Shown: piece by piece, positions 1 through 6,074 of the stretch
How the letters are laid out: every line of letters begins with the position of its first letter
How positions within the stretch are numbered: the first letter of the stretch is position 1
NCBI GenBank assembly: GCA_035301245.1
Contig: DATGUS010000007.1
Span: 1-8,190 of the forward strand
DNA: 8,190 nt
Origin: Alloiococcus sp035301245
GTDB taxonomy: Bacteria > Bacillota > Bacilli > Lactobacillales > Carnobacteriaceae_A
Reading direction: 5' to 3'
Made by a program: the position numbers and the translations under genes
The notes under the pieces: model-generated
Databases searched by the model: none
Seen by the model: only the letters and a program-made list of their open reading frames with translations
Told to the model about the DNA's origin: nothing

Positions 1-264
1 TACTTAACTGATTTATTCGGTAAAACGGTTGTTAATGAGTTATTAGATCAATTAACTGTAGAAGAATTAATGGAATTAGTAGACCTTTATGAAGCTAAAG
101 AAGAAGCAGTTAAAGAAGAAGCAAAAGCAATATTAGAAGAACGTTCAGCAGTCAAAATTGATGACGAGCGTTTGCCTGATACAGCAACGGCGACTTGGTT
201 AACAGGATTAGTTGGGCTTGTGTCACTGTCTAGCGGCTTAGTTCTTACAAAGAAAAAAGACTAA
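1..264 (+). CDS. C-terminal end of a sortase-anchored cell-wall surface protein (5' partial)
   Basis: The frame is open from the first base, so only the last 87 residues are present and the N-terminus lies outside the window. The visible part starts with a Leu/Glu-rich stretch, then an Ala/Glu/Lys-rich, probably helical segment. It ends in a complete cell-wall sorting signal: LPDTA (residues 58-62 of the visible part, bases 172-186), a hydrophobic segment of about 20 residues, and the charged tail KKKD. Sortases cut such motifs between Thr and the fifth residue and link the protein to peptidoglycan. The fifth residue here is Ala instead of the usual Gly. The ATG at 70 is internal to the open frame and has no upstream ribosome binding site, so I do not take it as the start. 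The ectodomain function cannot be judged. An intrinsic terminator follows 39 bases downstream. I am confident about wall anchoring, not about role. Confidence 0.8.
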   Translation, partial: YLTDLFGKTVVNELLDQLTVEELMELVDLYEAKEEAVKEEAKAILEERSAVKIDDERLPDTATATWLTGLVGLVSLSSGLVLTKKKD

Positions 265-302
265 ACGACAAATTAATCTAACACCTAAAATATAATAAAG
301 AG

Positions 303-346
303 AGAGCTTGCAGATTCTAAATAATAGAACTGCAAGCTCTTTTTTT
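303..346 (+). terminator. Intrinsic terminator of the wall-anchored protein gene
   Basis: An 11-bp perfect stem (303-313 pairs with 330-340) is extended, past one bulged A, by five more pairs (315-319 with 325-329) around an AATAA loop. A run of seven T follows directly (340-346). This is a textbook Rho-independent terminator for the plus-strand gene ending at 264. Confidence 0.9.
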
Positions 347-392
347 GATGTTATTAGGTAATAGTCATATTGATCAAGATTATTTTTGAAGG

Positions 393-416
393 AAATGATG
401 GAGATCTCCATCATTT
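393..416 (-). terminator. 24-bp perfect palindrome downstream of mgtC, possible terminator
   Basis: Bases 393-404 and 405-416 are exact reverse complements, giving a 10-bp stem with a GATC tetraloop. It lies 22 bases past the mgtC-family stop codon, where a terminator for that minus-strand gene is expected. The minus-strand bases after the stem are only weakly U-rich (CCTTC, then A-rich), so it would be a poor Rho-independent terminator. It may instead protect the mRNA 3' end or bind a protein. Confidence 0.45.
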
Positions 417-438
417 AAAAAATTATTTTGCTGGTCTA

Positions 439-1146
439 TCAATTGTTCACTTCAATAAGATGACTAACAGAGTCAAGTGCTCTTATTGAGTCAAAGACTG
501 TTTCCTTTTGCGTTTCAACGTCTAACTCAATCGTCATCTTTACAATCATTTCGGTATTTTTCCGTTGCTTATCATCACTCATAATATTTATATTCACAAT
601 CTTAATTTCTTCCACTGAAGTAAACTCTAGTAATTCATCCAGAGTACTTGTTAGATGGAGATAAAAAGTAACACGACGATGAAATTTTTTATCTTGAATA
701 TATTCTTTAAATGGTTTTAATAAGAACACGGAACTGGCTATAACTATGAAACCAACTAGTGCCACCTCATAAAAACCAATACCAATTGCTAAGCCTAAGG
801 TGGCTGATGCCCACAAACCAGCAGCAGTCGTTAAGCCCTCGATTTGATTTTCTTTAGTTACAATAATAGTTCCAGCACCTAAGAAACCAATTCCACTGAC
901 TACTTGAGCGCCCATACGAGTGATATCAATATCTAATTCTGGAAAAGATAAGACGACATATTGATTTGTCATCATTACGACCGAAGCTCCTAAACAAACT
1001 AACATATGCGTTCGAATCCCTGCGGCACGGTTTTTAAAATCACGTTCTGTACCAATTAACCCACCAAGGACGACAGCGAGAAAGATACGGACAGTAATGG
1101 TTAATACATTGAGTTCATATAAGTTAATGCCATATTGTTCAAGCAT
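439..1146 (-). CDS. MgtC/SapB family membrane protein
   Basis: A 235-residue protein read on the minus strand, starting at ATG 1146-1144 behind a GGGGGAGGA ribosome binding site. The N-terminal two thirds is hydrophobic, with about four or five membrane segments (roughly residues 15-33, 47-66, 80-97, 104-124 and 126-144). It carries the family signatures GLIGTERDFKNRAAGIRTH (29-47), GIGFLGAGTI (85-94) and GLTTAAGLWASA (104-115). The C-terminal part (about 155-235) is soluble with alternating hydrophobic strands, like the small ACT-like domain seen in longer family members. MgtC-family proteins sit in the cytoplasmic membrane; the Salmonella member helps survival at low Mg2+ and inside macrophages and modulates F-type ATP synthase, but most Gram-positive homologues have no assigned role. 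The gene stands alone, divergent from the kinase-like gene. I am sure of the family, not of the physiological role. Confidence 0.9.
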   Translation of the reverse strand: MLEQYGINLYELNVLTITVRIFLAVVLGGLIGTERDFKNRAAGIRTHMLVCLGASVVMMTNQYVVLSFPELDIDITRMGAQVVSGIGFLGAGTIIVTKENQIEGLTTAAGLWASATLGLAIGIGFYEVALVGFIVIASSVFLLKPFKEYIQDKKFHRRVTFYLHLTSTLDELLEFTSVEEIKIVNINIMSDDKQRKNTEMIVKMTIELDVETQKETVFDSIRALDSVSHLIEVNN

Positions 1147-1194
1147 CGTCTCCTCCCCCTATTCTATACAGAGACATAATAAAAGTATAAAAAT

Positions 1195-1210
1195 ATTATA
1201 TTATATATCA
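1195..1210 (-). promoter_or_regulatory. Candidate -10 region of the mgtC-family gene
   Basis: On the minus strand two overlapping TATAAT hexamers (1205-1200 and 1200-1195) are preceded by TGA, giving an extended -10-like TGATATATAAT. They lie about 50 bases upstream of the start codon. No convincing -35 hexamer is found at the usual spacing, and the region is very AT-rich, so chance matches are possible. Confidence 0.4.
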
Positions 1211-1276
1211 CTGTTAATTTTGAGTTGTTTTCATGTAAAAAGTCAAGTGAAACCCTTTTTATTGTAAAGATCTTAA

Positions 1277-1317
1277 TCAAGACTCAAAGTATGATTAGTT
1301 TTATAGTCAAAACTCAA
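1277..1317. repeat. Spaced direct repeats TCAARACTCAA, possible operator
   Basis: TCAAGACTCAA (1277-1287) and TCAAAACTCAA (1307-1317) differ at one position and start exactly 30 bases apart, about three helical turns, so both copies face the same side of the DNA. An inverted copy of the ACTCAA half lies at 1220-1225 next to the candidate mgtC promoter. Regulatory use is inference. Confidence 0.35.
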
Positions 1318-1470
1318 TTAATTTAAAATAAGTAGTAAAAAATGGTTTTATCTTAAGATTATACCACGGGCTATATAACGAAAGCTCATTAATAAAAAAC
1401 ATCGTAAGCCAACCATATACATTAGCTTAGATATAAACGTTATGGTATCTTTAATTTATAGACAAGAGAA

Positions 1471-1475
1471 GGAGG
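1471..1475 (+). promoter_or_regulatory. Ribosome binding site that fixes the TTG start of the kinase-like gene
   Basis: GAAGGAGG ending at 1475 is the only good Shine-Dalgarno near the gene's 5' end. It lies 8 bases before TTG 1484 (ideal) and 2 bases before the in-frame GTG 1478 (too close). It is downstream of ATG 1442, which has no Shine-Dalgarno of its own. Confidence 0.75.
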
Positions 1476-1483
1476 ACGTGAGT

Positions 1484-2602
1484 TTGAGTAAGAAAGTAGC
1501 TTTATTAATTAACCCCATTGCAGGTATGGGTGGACGAGTGGGATTAAAAGGCACCGACGGCCAAGACATCTTAGAAAAAGCAAAGGAATTGGGAGCTAAA
1601 CCCGAAGCAGAATTCAAAGCTGAGAAAGCATTAAAAGTCATCTTAGATGAAACGGAAGACATCACTTGGTATAGCGCTAGTAGTCTAATGGGTGAAAACT
1701 TACTGAAGAAATACGGTCAGGAAGTTGAAGTGCTTCATACTGTAGACGGCGAGTCTACACCAGAAGATACGAAAGCATTCTTAAAACAATTAGTAGAAAA
1801 AGATGTCGACATCCTCCTGTTTGTTGGTGGTGACGGGACAGCGCGTAACGTTGCGAAGACATTGAAGTTAGAGCTTCCAGCATTAGGGGTACCCGCTGGA
1901 GTTAAAATTCACTCACCAGTCTTTGCTTCTTCCCCTGAGAATGCCGGTGAAGTGATTAGCAATTATGTTAATGGTGAAATTAAATCGCTGCAAGAAAAAG
2001 AAGTGATTGATATTGAAGAAGAAGCCTTTCGTAATGATGAAGTCATTACTGAGTTGTATGGTTATCTTAGCGTTCCTTATGATGAAAGTCATATGCAGAA
2101 TCTAAAGTCACCATCTCCACAATCAGAGCATGAAGCAACTATTTCGATTGCTTTAGACATTATTGATTCAATGGAAGAAGACACATACTATATCATTGGT
2201 TCGGGTTCAACGCTATCACCAATTTTTGATGAGCTAGATCAAAAGGGCACTAAGCTAGGTGTAGATATTATCTATAATAAACAAGTAGTTAAAAAAGATG
2301 CTTCAGAACAAGATATCTTAGATATTTTAGATCATGATGCGGTTAAACTTGTGGTCACACCGATGGGCGGTCAAGGCTATTTATTCGGCCGTGGGAACCC
2401 ACAATTATCAGATCAAGTTCTATCGCAACTAGATAAAAGTGATATCATCGTTGTGGCGACACCGAATAAACTGCTAACATTTGAAGGCAGACCATTATTA
2501 ATTTATACAGGTAATACCAAAGTCGATAAAAAGTTAGCTGGATACTACAAAGTTGTTACAGGATACGATCATCGTAAAATGTACAAATTAAAGGTTGTGT
2601 AA
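1484..2602 (+). CDS. ATP-NAD kinase family protein (COG3199 type)
   Basis: A 372-residue protein from a TTG start; the upstream ATG at 1442 would add 14 residues unlike the family N-terminus, whereas MSKKVALLINPIAG begins as expected. Visible motifs are NPIAGMGGRVGLKGTDG (residues 10-26), a phosphate-loop region typical of this group; FVGGDGTAR (113-121), containing the GGDGT signature shared with NAD kinases and diacylglycerol kinases; and GGQGYLFGRGNPQ (295-307) in the C-terminal half. NAD kinases phosphorylate NAD to NADP with ATP in the cytoplasm. For this longer group, related to AcoX of acetoin gene clusters, the true substrate is not firmly known, so NADP formation is inference. It precedes fhs by 186 bases in the same direction, probably as a separate transcription unit. 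A supply of NADP for the FolD dehydrogenase downstream would fit but is speculative. No clear terminator follows. Confidence 0.85.
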   Translation: MSKKVALLINPIAGMGGRVGLKGTDGQDILEKAKELGAKPEAEFKAEKALKVILDETEDITWYSASSLMGENLLKKYGQEVEVLHTVDGESTPEDTKAFLKQLVEKDVDILLFVGGDGTARNVAKTLKLELPALGVPAGVKIHSPVFASSPENAGEVISNYVNGEIKSLQEKEVIDIEEEAFRNDEVITELYGYLSVPYDESHMQNLKSPSPQSEHEATISIALDIIDSMEEDTYYIIGSGSTLSPIFDELDQKGTKLGVDIIYNKQVVKKDASEQDILDILDHDAVKLVVTPMGGQGYLFGRGNPQLSDQVLSQLDKSDIIVVATPNKLLTFEGRPLLIYTGNTKVDKKLAGYYKVVTGYDHRKMYKLKVV

Positions 2603-2672
2603 ACTTTAAAAGAACCTTAAACAAGAATTTAATTTTACAAATAATTCAATAGCTTTATCTAATGGTTAGGGC

Positions 2673-2732
2673 TTTACAAAAGGAAAAATGTGTAGTACGT
2701 TTAGTACGTATAAAAGATGGAAACGCTTTATT
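2673..2732 (+). promoter_or_regulatory. Candidate fhs control region: -35-like box, TAGTACGT tandem repeat, cre-like site
   Basis: TTTACA (2673-2678) matches a -35 box at five of six positions. At 17-base spacing the -10 would be the poor TACGTT (2696-2701). TAGTACGT occurs twice nine bases apart (2693-2700, 2702-2709), overlapping that -10 and a second candidate -10, TATAAA (2709-2714). Just downstream, ATGGAAACGCTTTAT (2717-2731) matches the catabolite response element consensus WTGNAANCGNWNNCW at all but one position, placing a possible CcpA block near the transcription start. All functional claims are inferences from sequence. Confidence 0.4.
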
Positions 2733-2772
2733 TGTATTTGAAAACTTACTTATTATTTATAAAACAATTATG

Positions 2773-2778
2773 AGGAGG
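2773..2778 (+). promoter_or_regulatory. Ribosome binding site of fhs
   Basis: AGGAGG, followed by AAGG, lies 10 bases before ATG 2789 and only 4 bases before the in-frame TTG at 2783. Overlapping GGAAGG (2777-2782) is 6 bases before the ATG. The ATG gives the usual family N-terminus MKTDIEIAQ, so it is preferred over the TTG. Confidence 0.75.
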
Positions 2779-2788
2779 AAGGTTGTTT

Positions 2789-4456
2789 ATGAAAACAGAT
2801 ATTGAAATTGCACAAGCTGCGACTGGTCAACCAATTGAGGAAGTTGCTAAGTCTTTAGGAATTTCTGAAGATGTATTAGAGCCTTATGGAAAGTCAAAAG
2901 CTAAAATTGACTTTACTAAGCTTGATTTAGATAACGCAGACCAAGGTAAATTAATTCTTGTTACTGCTATTACACCAACACCAGCTGGTGAAGGTAAAAC
3001 AACGACATCTATCGGTTTAGCTGATGGATTAAATAAAATTGGTAAAAAAACTGCTGTGGCTTTACGTGAACCATCATTAGGACCAGTATTCGGTGTTAAA
3101 GGTGGCGCTGCCGGTGGCGGTTACGCTCAAGTCATCCCTATGGAAGAAATTAACTTACACTTCACCGGTGACTTACACGCGATTGGTGCAGCAAACAACT
3201 TAATTGCAGCATTACTAGATAACCATATTAAGCAAGGTAACGAATTAAACATTGATATTAACCGTATTGAATGGCGCCGTGTCGTAGACATGAACGACCG
3301 TCAACTACGCAATATCGTTAATGGCCTAGGTCGTCGTGCTGATGGTGTGCCTCGTGAGGATGGCTATGACATTGTCGTAGCTTCAGAAGTTATGGCTGCA
3401 TTCTGTTTATCAAATAATATTACTGAATTAAAAGACAAATTAAGCCGCATGGTTGTTGCTTATGACGTAGACAACAAACCGGTAACGGTCGCAGACATTA
3501 ATGGTGCTGGAGCAGCCGCTGCGTTACTTAAAGAAGCCATCAAACCTAACTTAGTTCAAACATTAGAAGGAACACCTGCGTTTATCCATGGTGGACCATT
3601 CGCTAACATTGCTCACGGATGTAACTCAATCTTAGCGACAAAATTAGCTATGACACATGCTGATTACACCATTACTGAAGCTGGATTTGGTGCTGATTTA
3701 GGTGCTGAGAAATTCCTAGACATCAAAGCTCGTCAAGCTGGGATTGAACCAGATGCTGTCGTTATCGTTGCAACTATTCGTGCGCTTAAGATGCATGGCG
3801 GCGTAGCGAAAGATGAATTAGAATCAGAAAATATCGAAGCATTACGTGCTGGTATGCCTAACTTAATTCGTCATATCCAAAACATTCAAGATGTCTTTGG
3901 GTTGAACGCTGTTGTAGCCATTAACAACTTCCCAACTGATACCGATGCAGAAGTTGAAGCTTTACGTGAAGAATGTGAAAAATTCGGCGTTAAAGTTGTC
4001 TTAGCGACACACTTCGCAGACGGTGGAGACGGTGCTACAGACTTAGCAGAAGCAGTTGTAGAAGCAACTGACAAAGAAAGCAACTTCAAATTTGCTTACG
4101 ACTTAGATATGTCCATTGAAGAGAAAATCGAAGCCCTTGTAACGAAGGTTTATCGCGGTTCAGGCGTTGAATTCTCATCAAAAGCTAAAGCTAAAATCCG
4201 TAAATTTACTCGTAATGGGCATGACAATTTACCAATTTGTATGGCTAAAACTCAATATTCATTCTCTGATGATCAAAAATTAATTGGTGCACCAGAAGGA
4301 TTTAAAGTGACAATTCGAGACTTAACATTATCAGCAGGTGCAGGATTCATCGTAGCACTTACTGGCGATATCATGAAAATGCCGGGATTACCAAAAGTCC
4401 CAGCAGCTAACCACATTGATATCGATGAGAAAGGTAATATTTCTGGCTTGTTCTAA
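2789..4456 (+). CDS. fhs: Formate--tetrahydrofolate ligase
   Basis: A cytoplasmic enzyme of 555 residues, the normal length for the family, catalysing formate + ATP + THF to 10-formyl-THF + ADP + Pi. The reaction is reversible and can make ATP. The ATP-binding loop TPTPAGEGKTT is at residues 62-72. REPSLGPVFGVKGGAAGGG (93-111) contains the first family signature, and VATIRALKMHGG (327-338) the second. The ATG start at 2789 is chosen over the TTG at 2783 from ribosome binding site spacing and the conserved N-terminus. It is the first gene of the C1/glycine block; folD follows after 111 bases holding a stem-loop. A cre-like site upstream suggests possible carbon catabolite control. No key residue appears missing. 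Confidence 0.97.
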   Translation: MKTDIEIAQAATGQPIEEVAKSLGISEDVLEPYGKSKAKIDFTKLDLDNADQGKLILVTAITPTPAGEGKTTTSIGLADGLNKIGKKTAVALREPSLGPVFGVKGGAAGGGYAQVIPMEEINLHFTGDLHAIGAANNLIAALLDNHIKQGNELNIDINRIEWRRVVDMNDRQLRNIVNGLGRRADGVPREDGYDIVVASEVMAAFCLSNNITELKDKLSRMVVAYDVDNKPVTVADINGAGAAAALLKEAIKPNLVQTLEGTPAFIHGGPFANIAHGCNSILATKLAMTHADYTITEAGFGADLGAEKFLDIKARQAGIEPDAVVIVATIRALKMHGGVAKDELESENIEALRAGMPNLIRHIQNIQDVFGLNAVVAINNFPTDTDAEVEALREECEKFGVKVVLATHFADGGDGATDLAEAVVEATDKESNFKFAYDLDMSIEEKIEALVTKVYRGSGVEFSSKAKAKIRKFTRNGHDNLPICMAKTQYSFSDDQKLIGAPEGFKVTIRDLTLSAGAGFIVALTGDIMKMPGLPKVPAANHIDIDEKGNISGLF

Positions 4457-4470
4457 TATTTAATGAAAGG

Positions 4471-4521
4471 CTAATAGAAAAGAAATCGTTCGTTTGTTCG
4501 TTCGGTTTCTTCTTCTATTAG
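4471..4521. repeat. Stem-loop with CGTT-repeat loop between fhs and folD
   Basis: CTAATAGAA (4471-4479) pairs with TTCTATTAG (4513-4521). After one bulged C (4512), AAGAAA (4480-4485) pairs with TTTCTT (4506-4511), giving 15 bp. The 20-base loop region holds imperfect tetranucleotide units at 4487-4506 (CGTT twice, TGTT, CGTT, CGGT). No U-run follows, so it is not an ordinary terminator. On the minus strand the loop reads CCGAACGAAC, which resembles the core of the PurR PurBox (AWWWCCGAACWWT). It could be an mRNA stability or processing element, or an operator just upstream of a folD promoter. Confidence 0.55.
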
Positions 4522-4533
4522 TGGTTTATCATG

Positions 4534-4539
4534 TATAAT
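4534..4539 (+). promoter_or_regulatory. Candidate folD -10 box
   Basis: A perfect TATAAT lies 28 bases before the folD start, leaving room for a short leader carrying the AAGGAGG ribosome binding site (4555-4561). The sequence at -35 spacing (around 4510-4516, TTCTTCT) is a poor match, so the promoter, if real, may need an activator or be weak. The stem-loop and repeat ending at 4521 would cover its -35 side. Confidence 0.4.
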
Positions 4540-4567
4540 TTTCGATTATTTATTAAGGAGGACAAGA

Positions 4568-5422
4568 ATGTCAAAGATTTTAGATGGTAAAGAAGTAGGA
4601 AAAGCGATTCGCGAACAAAACAAAAAAGAAGCTGAAAAACTCAAAGAACAAGGCATTGAACCTAAGTTAGTTGTTGTTCGTGTTGATGAAAATAAATCCT
4701 CTATTGCCTATGAAAAAAGCGCTATGAAAGTGATGGAAAAATGTGGGATTAAAGCAGAAGCTCGCACAGAGTTAGACCTGAAATCCACAGATGATTTAGT
4801 AGCTGTCATTGATGAATTAAACGCAGACGATTCTGTATCGGGTGTTATCTGTATGCAACCCTTCCCAGAAGGGATTAACCGTGCAGAAATAGCTGAACGT
4901 TTACACCCATACAAAGACGTTGATGCACTAAACCCTATTAACTTAGGCAAATTAATAAATAATGACCCTACAGCAATGGCGCCATCAACAGCGCAAGCAG
5001 TAATCGAAATTTTAGATTACTATGACTATGAATTAAAAGGTGCTGAAACTTGTGTTGTCGGATCTAGTCCGGTCGTTGGTAAACCCCTAGCAGTGATGTT
5101 ATCGAACCGTGGCGCAACTGTTTCAAACACTCATGAATTTACAAAAGACAACACCGTTCACTCAACACTAGCAGATATACTTGTTTCAGCAACCGGTGCC
5201 TTAGGACTTGTTGGATCTGATTACATTAAGGAAGAGGCAGTAGTTATTGACGTTGGCTTTGGCTACAAAGACGGCAAAGCAACTGGGGATGTACGTTTTG
5301 ATGAAGTAGAACCCAAAGCTTCAGCGATTACACCGGTACCAGGTGGTGTCGGATCTGTAACAACGGCTGTCTTAGCTTCCCAAGTAATTAAAGGTGCTAA
5401 ACTTTTAAATGGTAAAGAATAG
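4568..5422 (+). CDS. folD: Methylene-THF dehydrogenase FolD, cyclohydrolase catalytic lysine replaced
   Basis: A cytoplasmic protein of 284 residues, normal FolD length, starting 6 bases after AAGGAGG. The family fold is clear: ICMQPFP (94-100, the VQLPLP region, Gln97 kept), KDVDALNP (116-123), VVGSSPVVGKPLA (163-175, Rossmann nucleotide loop), VVIDVG (225-230) and ITPVPGGVGSVT (254-265). FolD oxidises 5,10-methylene-THF to methenyl-THF with NADP or NAD, and canonical members also hydrolyse methenyl-THF to 10-formyl-THF using a lysine in YxxxK. Here the aligned segment is Tyr48-Glu-Lys-Ser-Ala52: the lysine position is Ala (codon GCT, 4721-4723), while the spacing to the following Gly-Ile is unchanged. 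The PCTP loop is also altered (APST). The overlap of function with fchA, only 8 bases downstream, supports a mainly dehydrogenase enzyme. I am sure of the family; loss of cyclohydrolase activity is inference. Confidence 0.93.
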   Translation: MSKILDGKEVGKAIREQNKKEAEKLKEQGIEPKLVVVRVDENKSSIAYEKSAMKVMEKCGIKAEARTELDLKSTDDLVAVIDELNADDSVSGVICMQPFPEGINRAEIAERLHPYKDVDALNPINLGKLINNDPTAMAPSTAQAVIEILDYYDYELKGAETCVVGSSPVVGKPLAVMLSNRGATVSNTHEFTKDNTVHSTLADILVSATGALGLVGSDYIKEEAVVIDVGFGYKDGKATGDVRFDEVEPKASAITPVPGGVGSVTTAVLASQVIKGAKLLNGKE

Positions 5423-5430
5423 GTGACGAC

Positions 5431-6054
5431 ATGAAAGAATTAACAGTTACAGAATTTATCGATAAGTTAGGGTCAAACGAACCCACTCCAGGTGGCGGTG
5501 CTGCAGCAGGTGTCACAGCTGGCTTAGGTATCGGAGCAGTCTTAATGGCTTTAAAGTTTTCAACGAATAAAAAAATGTCAGATGCTGACAAAGAATTCTT
5601 ACTAACGAAGATTGAAGAGTTTGAAAAGAGTAAAGAGCTCTTTAAAGAACTCATTGATAGAGATGCAACTGACTTCGGTCCATTATCAGAAGCTTATAGT
5701 ATGCCAAAAACTACCGACGAAGAGAAACAAGCTCGTCAAGAAGCAATTGAAGAAGGACTTAAGATTGCAAGTCAACCACCAATCGAATTGTTGAAAGAAG
5801 TTGAAAAGATTACTGAAGATTTATACAAACTTGTTCCACTAACCAAGAAAATCATCATTTCTGATCTTGGGGTGGGGGCTCAAATGTTACGCTCAGCAGT
5901 TCACGCAAGTTCTTTGAACTTAGCTATTAATGCTGGTCAATTAAAAGAAGAAGCTGTAAAAAAAGAGTATAAAGCATTAAGCACAACGACTGTTGAACAA
6001 GTATCGATAAAACTTGATCAAGTCTATAAAGACGTTCAAGATATTCTAAATTAA
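5431..6054 (+). CDS. fchA: Methenyl-THF cyclohydrolase (cyclodeaminase/cyclohydrolase family)
   Basis: A 207-residue protein of the FTCD C-terminal (cyclodeaminase) fold, the usual size for stand-alone FchA. It would catalyse 5,10-methenyl-THF + H2O to 10-formyl-THF in the cytoplasm. Signatures are PTPGGGAAAG (18-27), a helical segment with IDRDATDFGPLSEAY (75-89), and SDLGVGAQMLRSAV (144-157) leading into HASSLNLAINA (158-168). The ATG lies 8 bases after the folD stop, with a weak AGGTGA ribosome binding site overlapping that stop, so translation is probably coupled to folD. gcvT follows after 20 bases. The family also includes formimino-THF cyclodeaminases of histidine or purine breakdown. 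The flanking fhs, folD and gcv genes, and the FolD lacking its catalytic lysine, make the cyclohydrolase role the better call. Confidence 0.88.
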   Translation: MKELTVTEFIDKLGSNEPTPGGGAAAGVTAGLGIGAVLMALKFSTNKKMSDADKEFLLTKIEEFEKSKELFKELIDRDATDFGPLSEAYSMPKTTDEEKQARQEAIEEGLKIASQPPIELLKEVEKITEDLYKLVPLTKKIIISDLGVGAQMLRSAVHASSLNLAINAGQLKEEAVKKEYKALSTTTVEQVSIKLDQVYKDVQDILN

Positions 6055-6074
6055 AAAGAAAGGATGATTTATTA

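Larger units (their letters stand above)
1147..1483. other. Divergent intergenic region between mgtC-family gene and kinase-like gene
   Basis: This 337-base AT-rich stretch serves both divergent genes. I see no small gene with a ribosome binding site and no recognised riboswitch. It contains the candidate mgtC -10 (1195-1210), a pair of direct repeats with the shared core TCAARACTCAA (1277-1287 and 1307-1317) placed exactly 30 bases apart, and an imperfect inverted repeat AGTTTT/AAAACT (1297-1302 with 1309-1314). A GCTATATAAC decamer (1370-1379) occurs again just upstream of gcvPA. No convincing plus-strand -35/-10 pair for the kinase-like gene could be assigned. Confidence 0.5.

Noticed and set aside
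1442..1483. N-terminal extension of the kinase-like protein from ATG 1442
   Set aside because: No ribosome binding site precedes 1442, the extra 14 residues do not look like the family N-terminus, and a strong GGAGG sits 8 bases before TTG 1484.
2591..2618. AAGGTT/AACCTT inverted repeat as terminator of the kinase-like gene
   Set aside because: Only a 6-bp stem with a 16-base loop that spans the stop codon, and no proper U-run follows.
2783..2788. TTG start for Fhs at 2783
   Set aside because: It is only 4 bases after AGGAGG, while ATG 2789 has acceptable spacing and gives the usual MKTDIEIAQ beginning.
2603..2788. Glycine or THF riboswitch upstream of the C1/glycine genes
   Set aside because: I looked in this leader and in the gaps before gcvT, gcvH and gcvPA and recognise neither the glycine aptamer core nor the THF riboswitch pattern. 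A covariance-model search would be the decisive test.
5397..5654. Minus-strand open frame over the folD-fchA junction
   Set aside because: It is opposite two well-supported genes and reads as a composition shadow of the Gly/Ala-rich fchA N-terminus.
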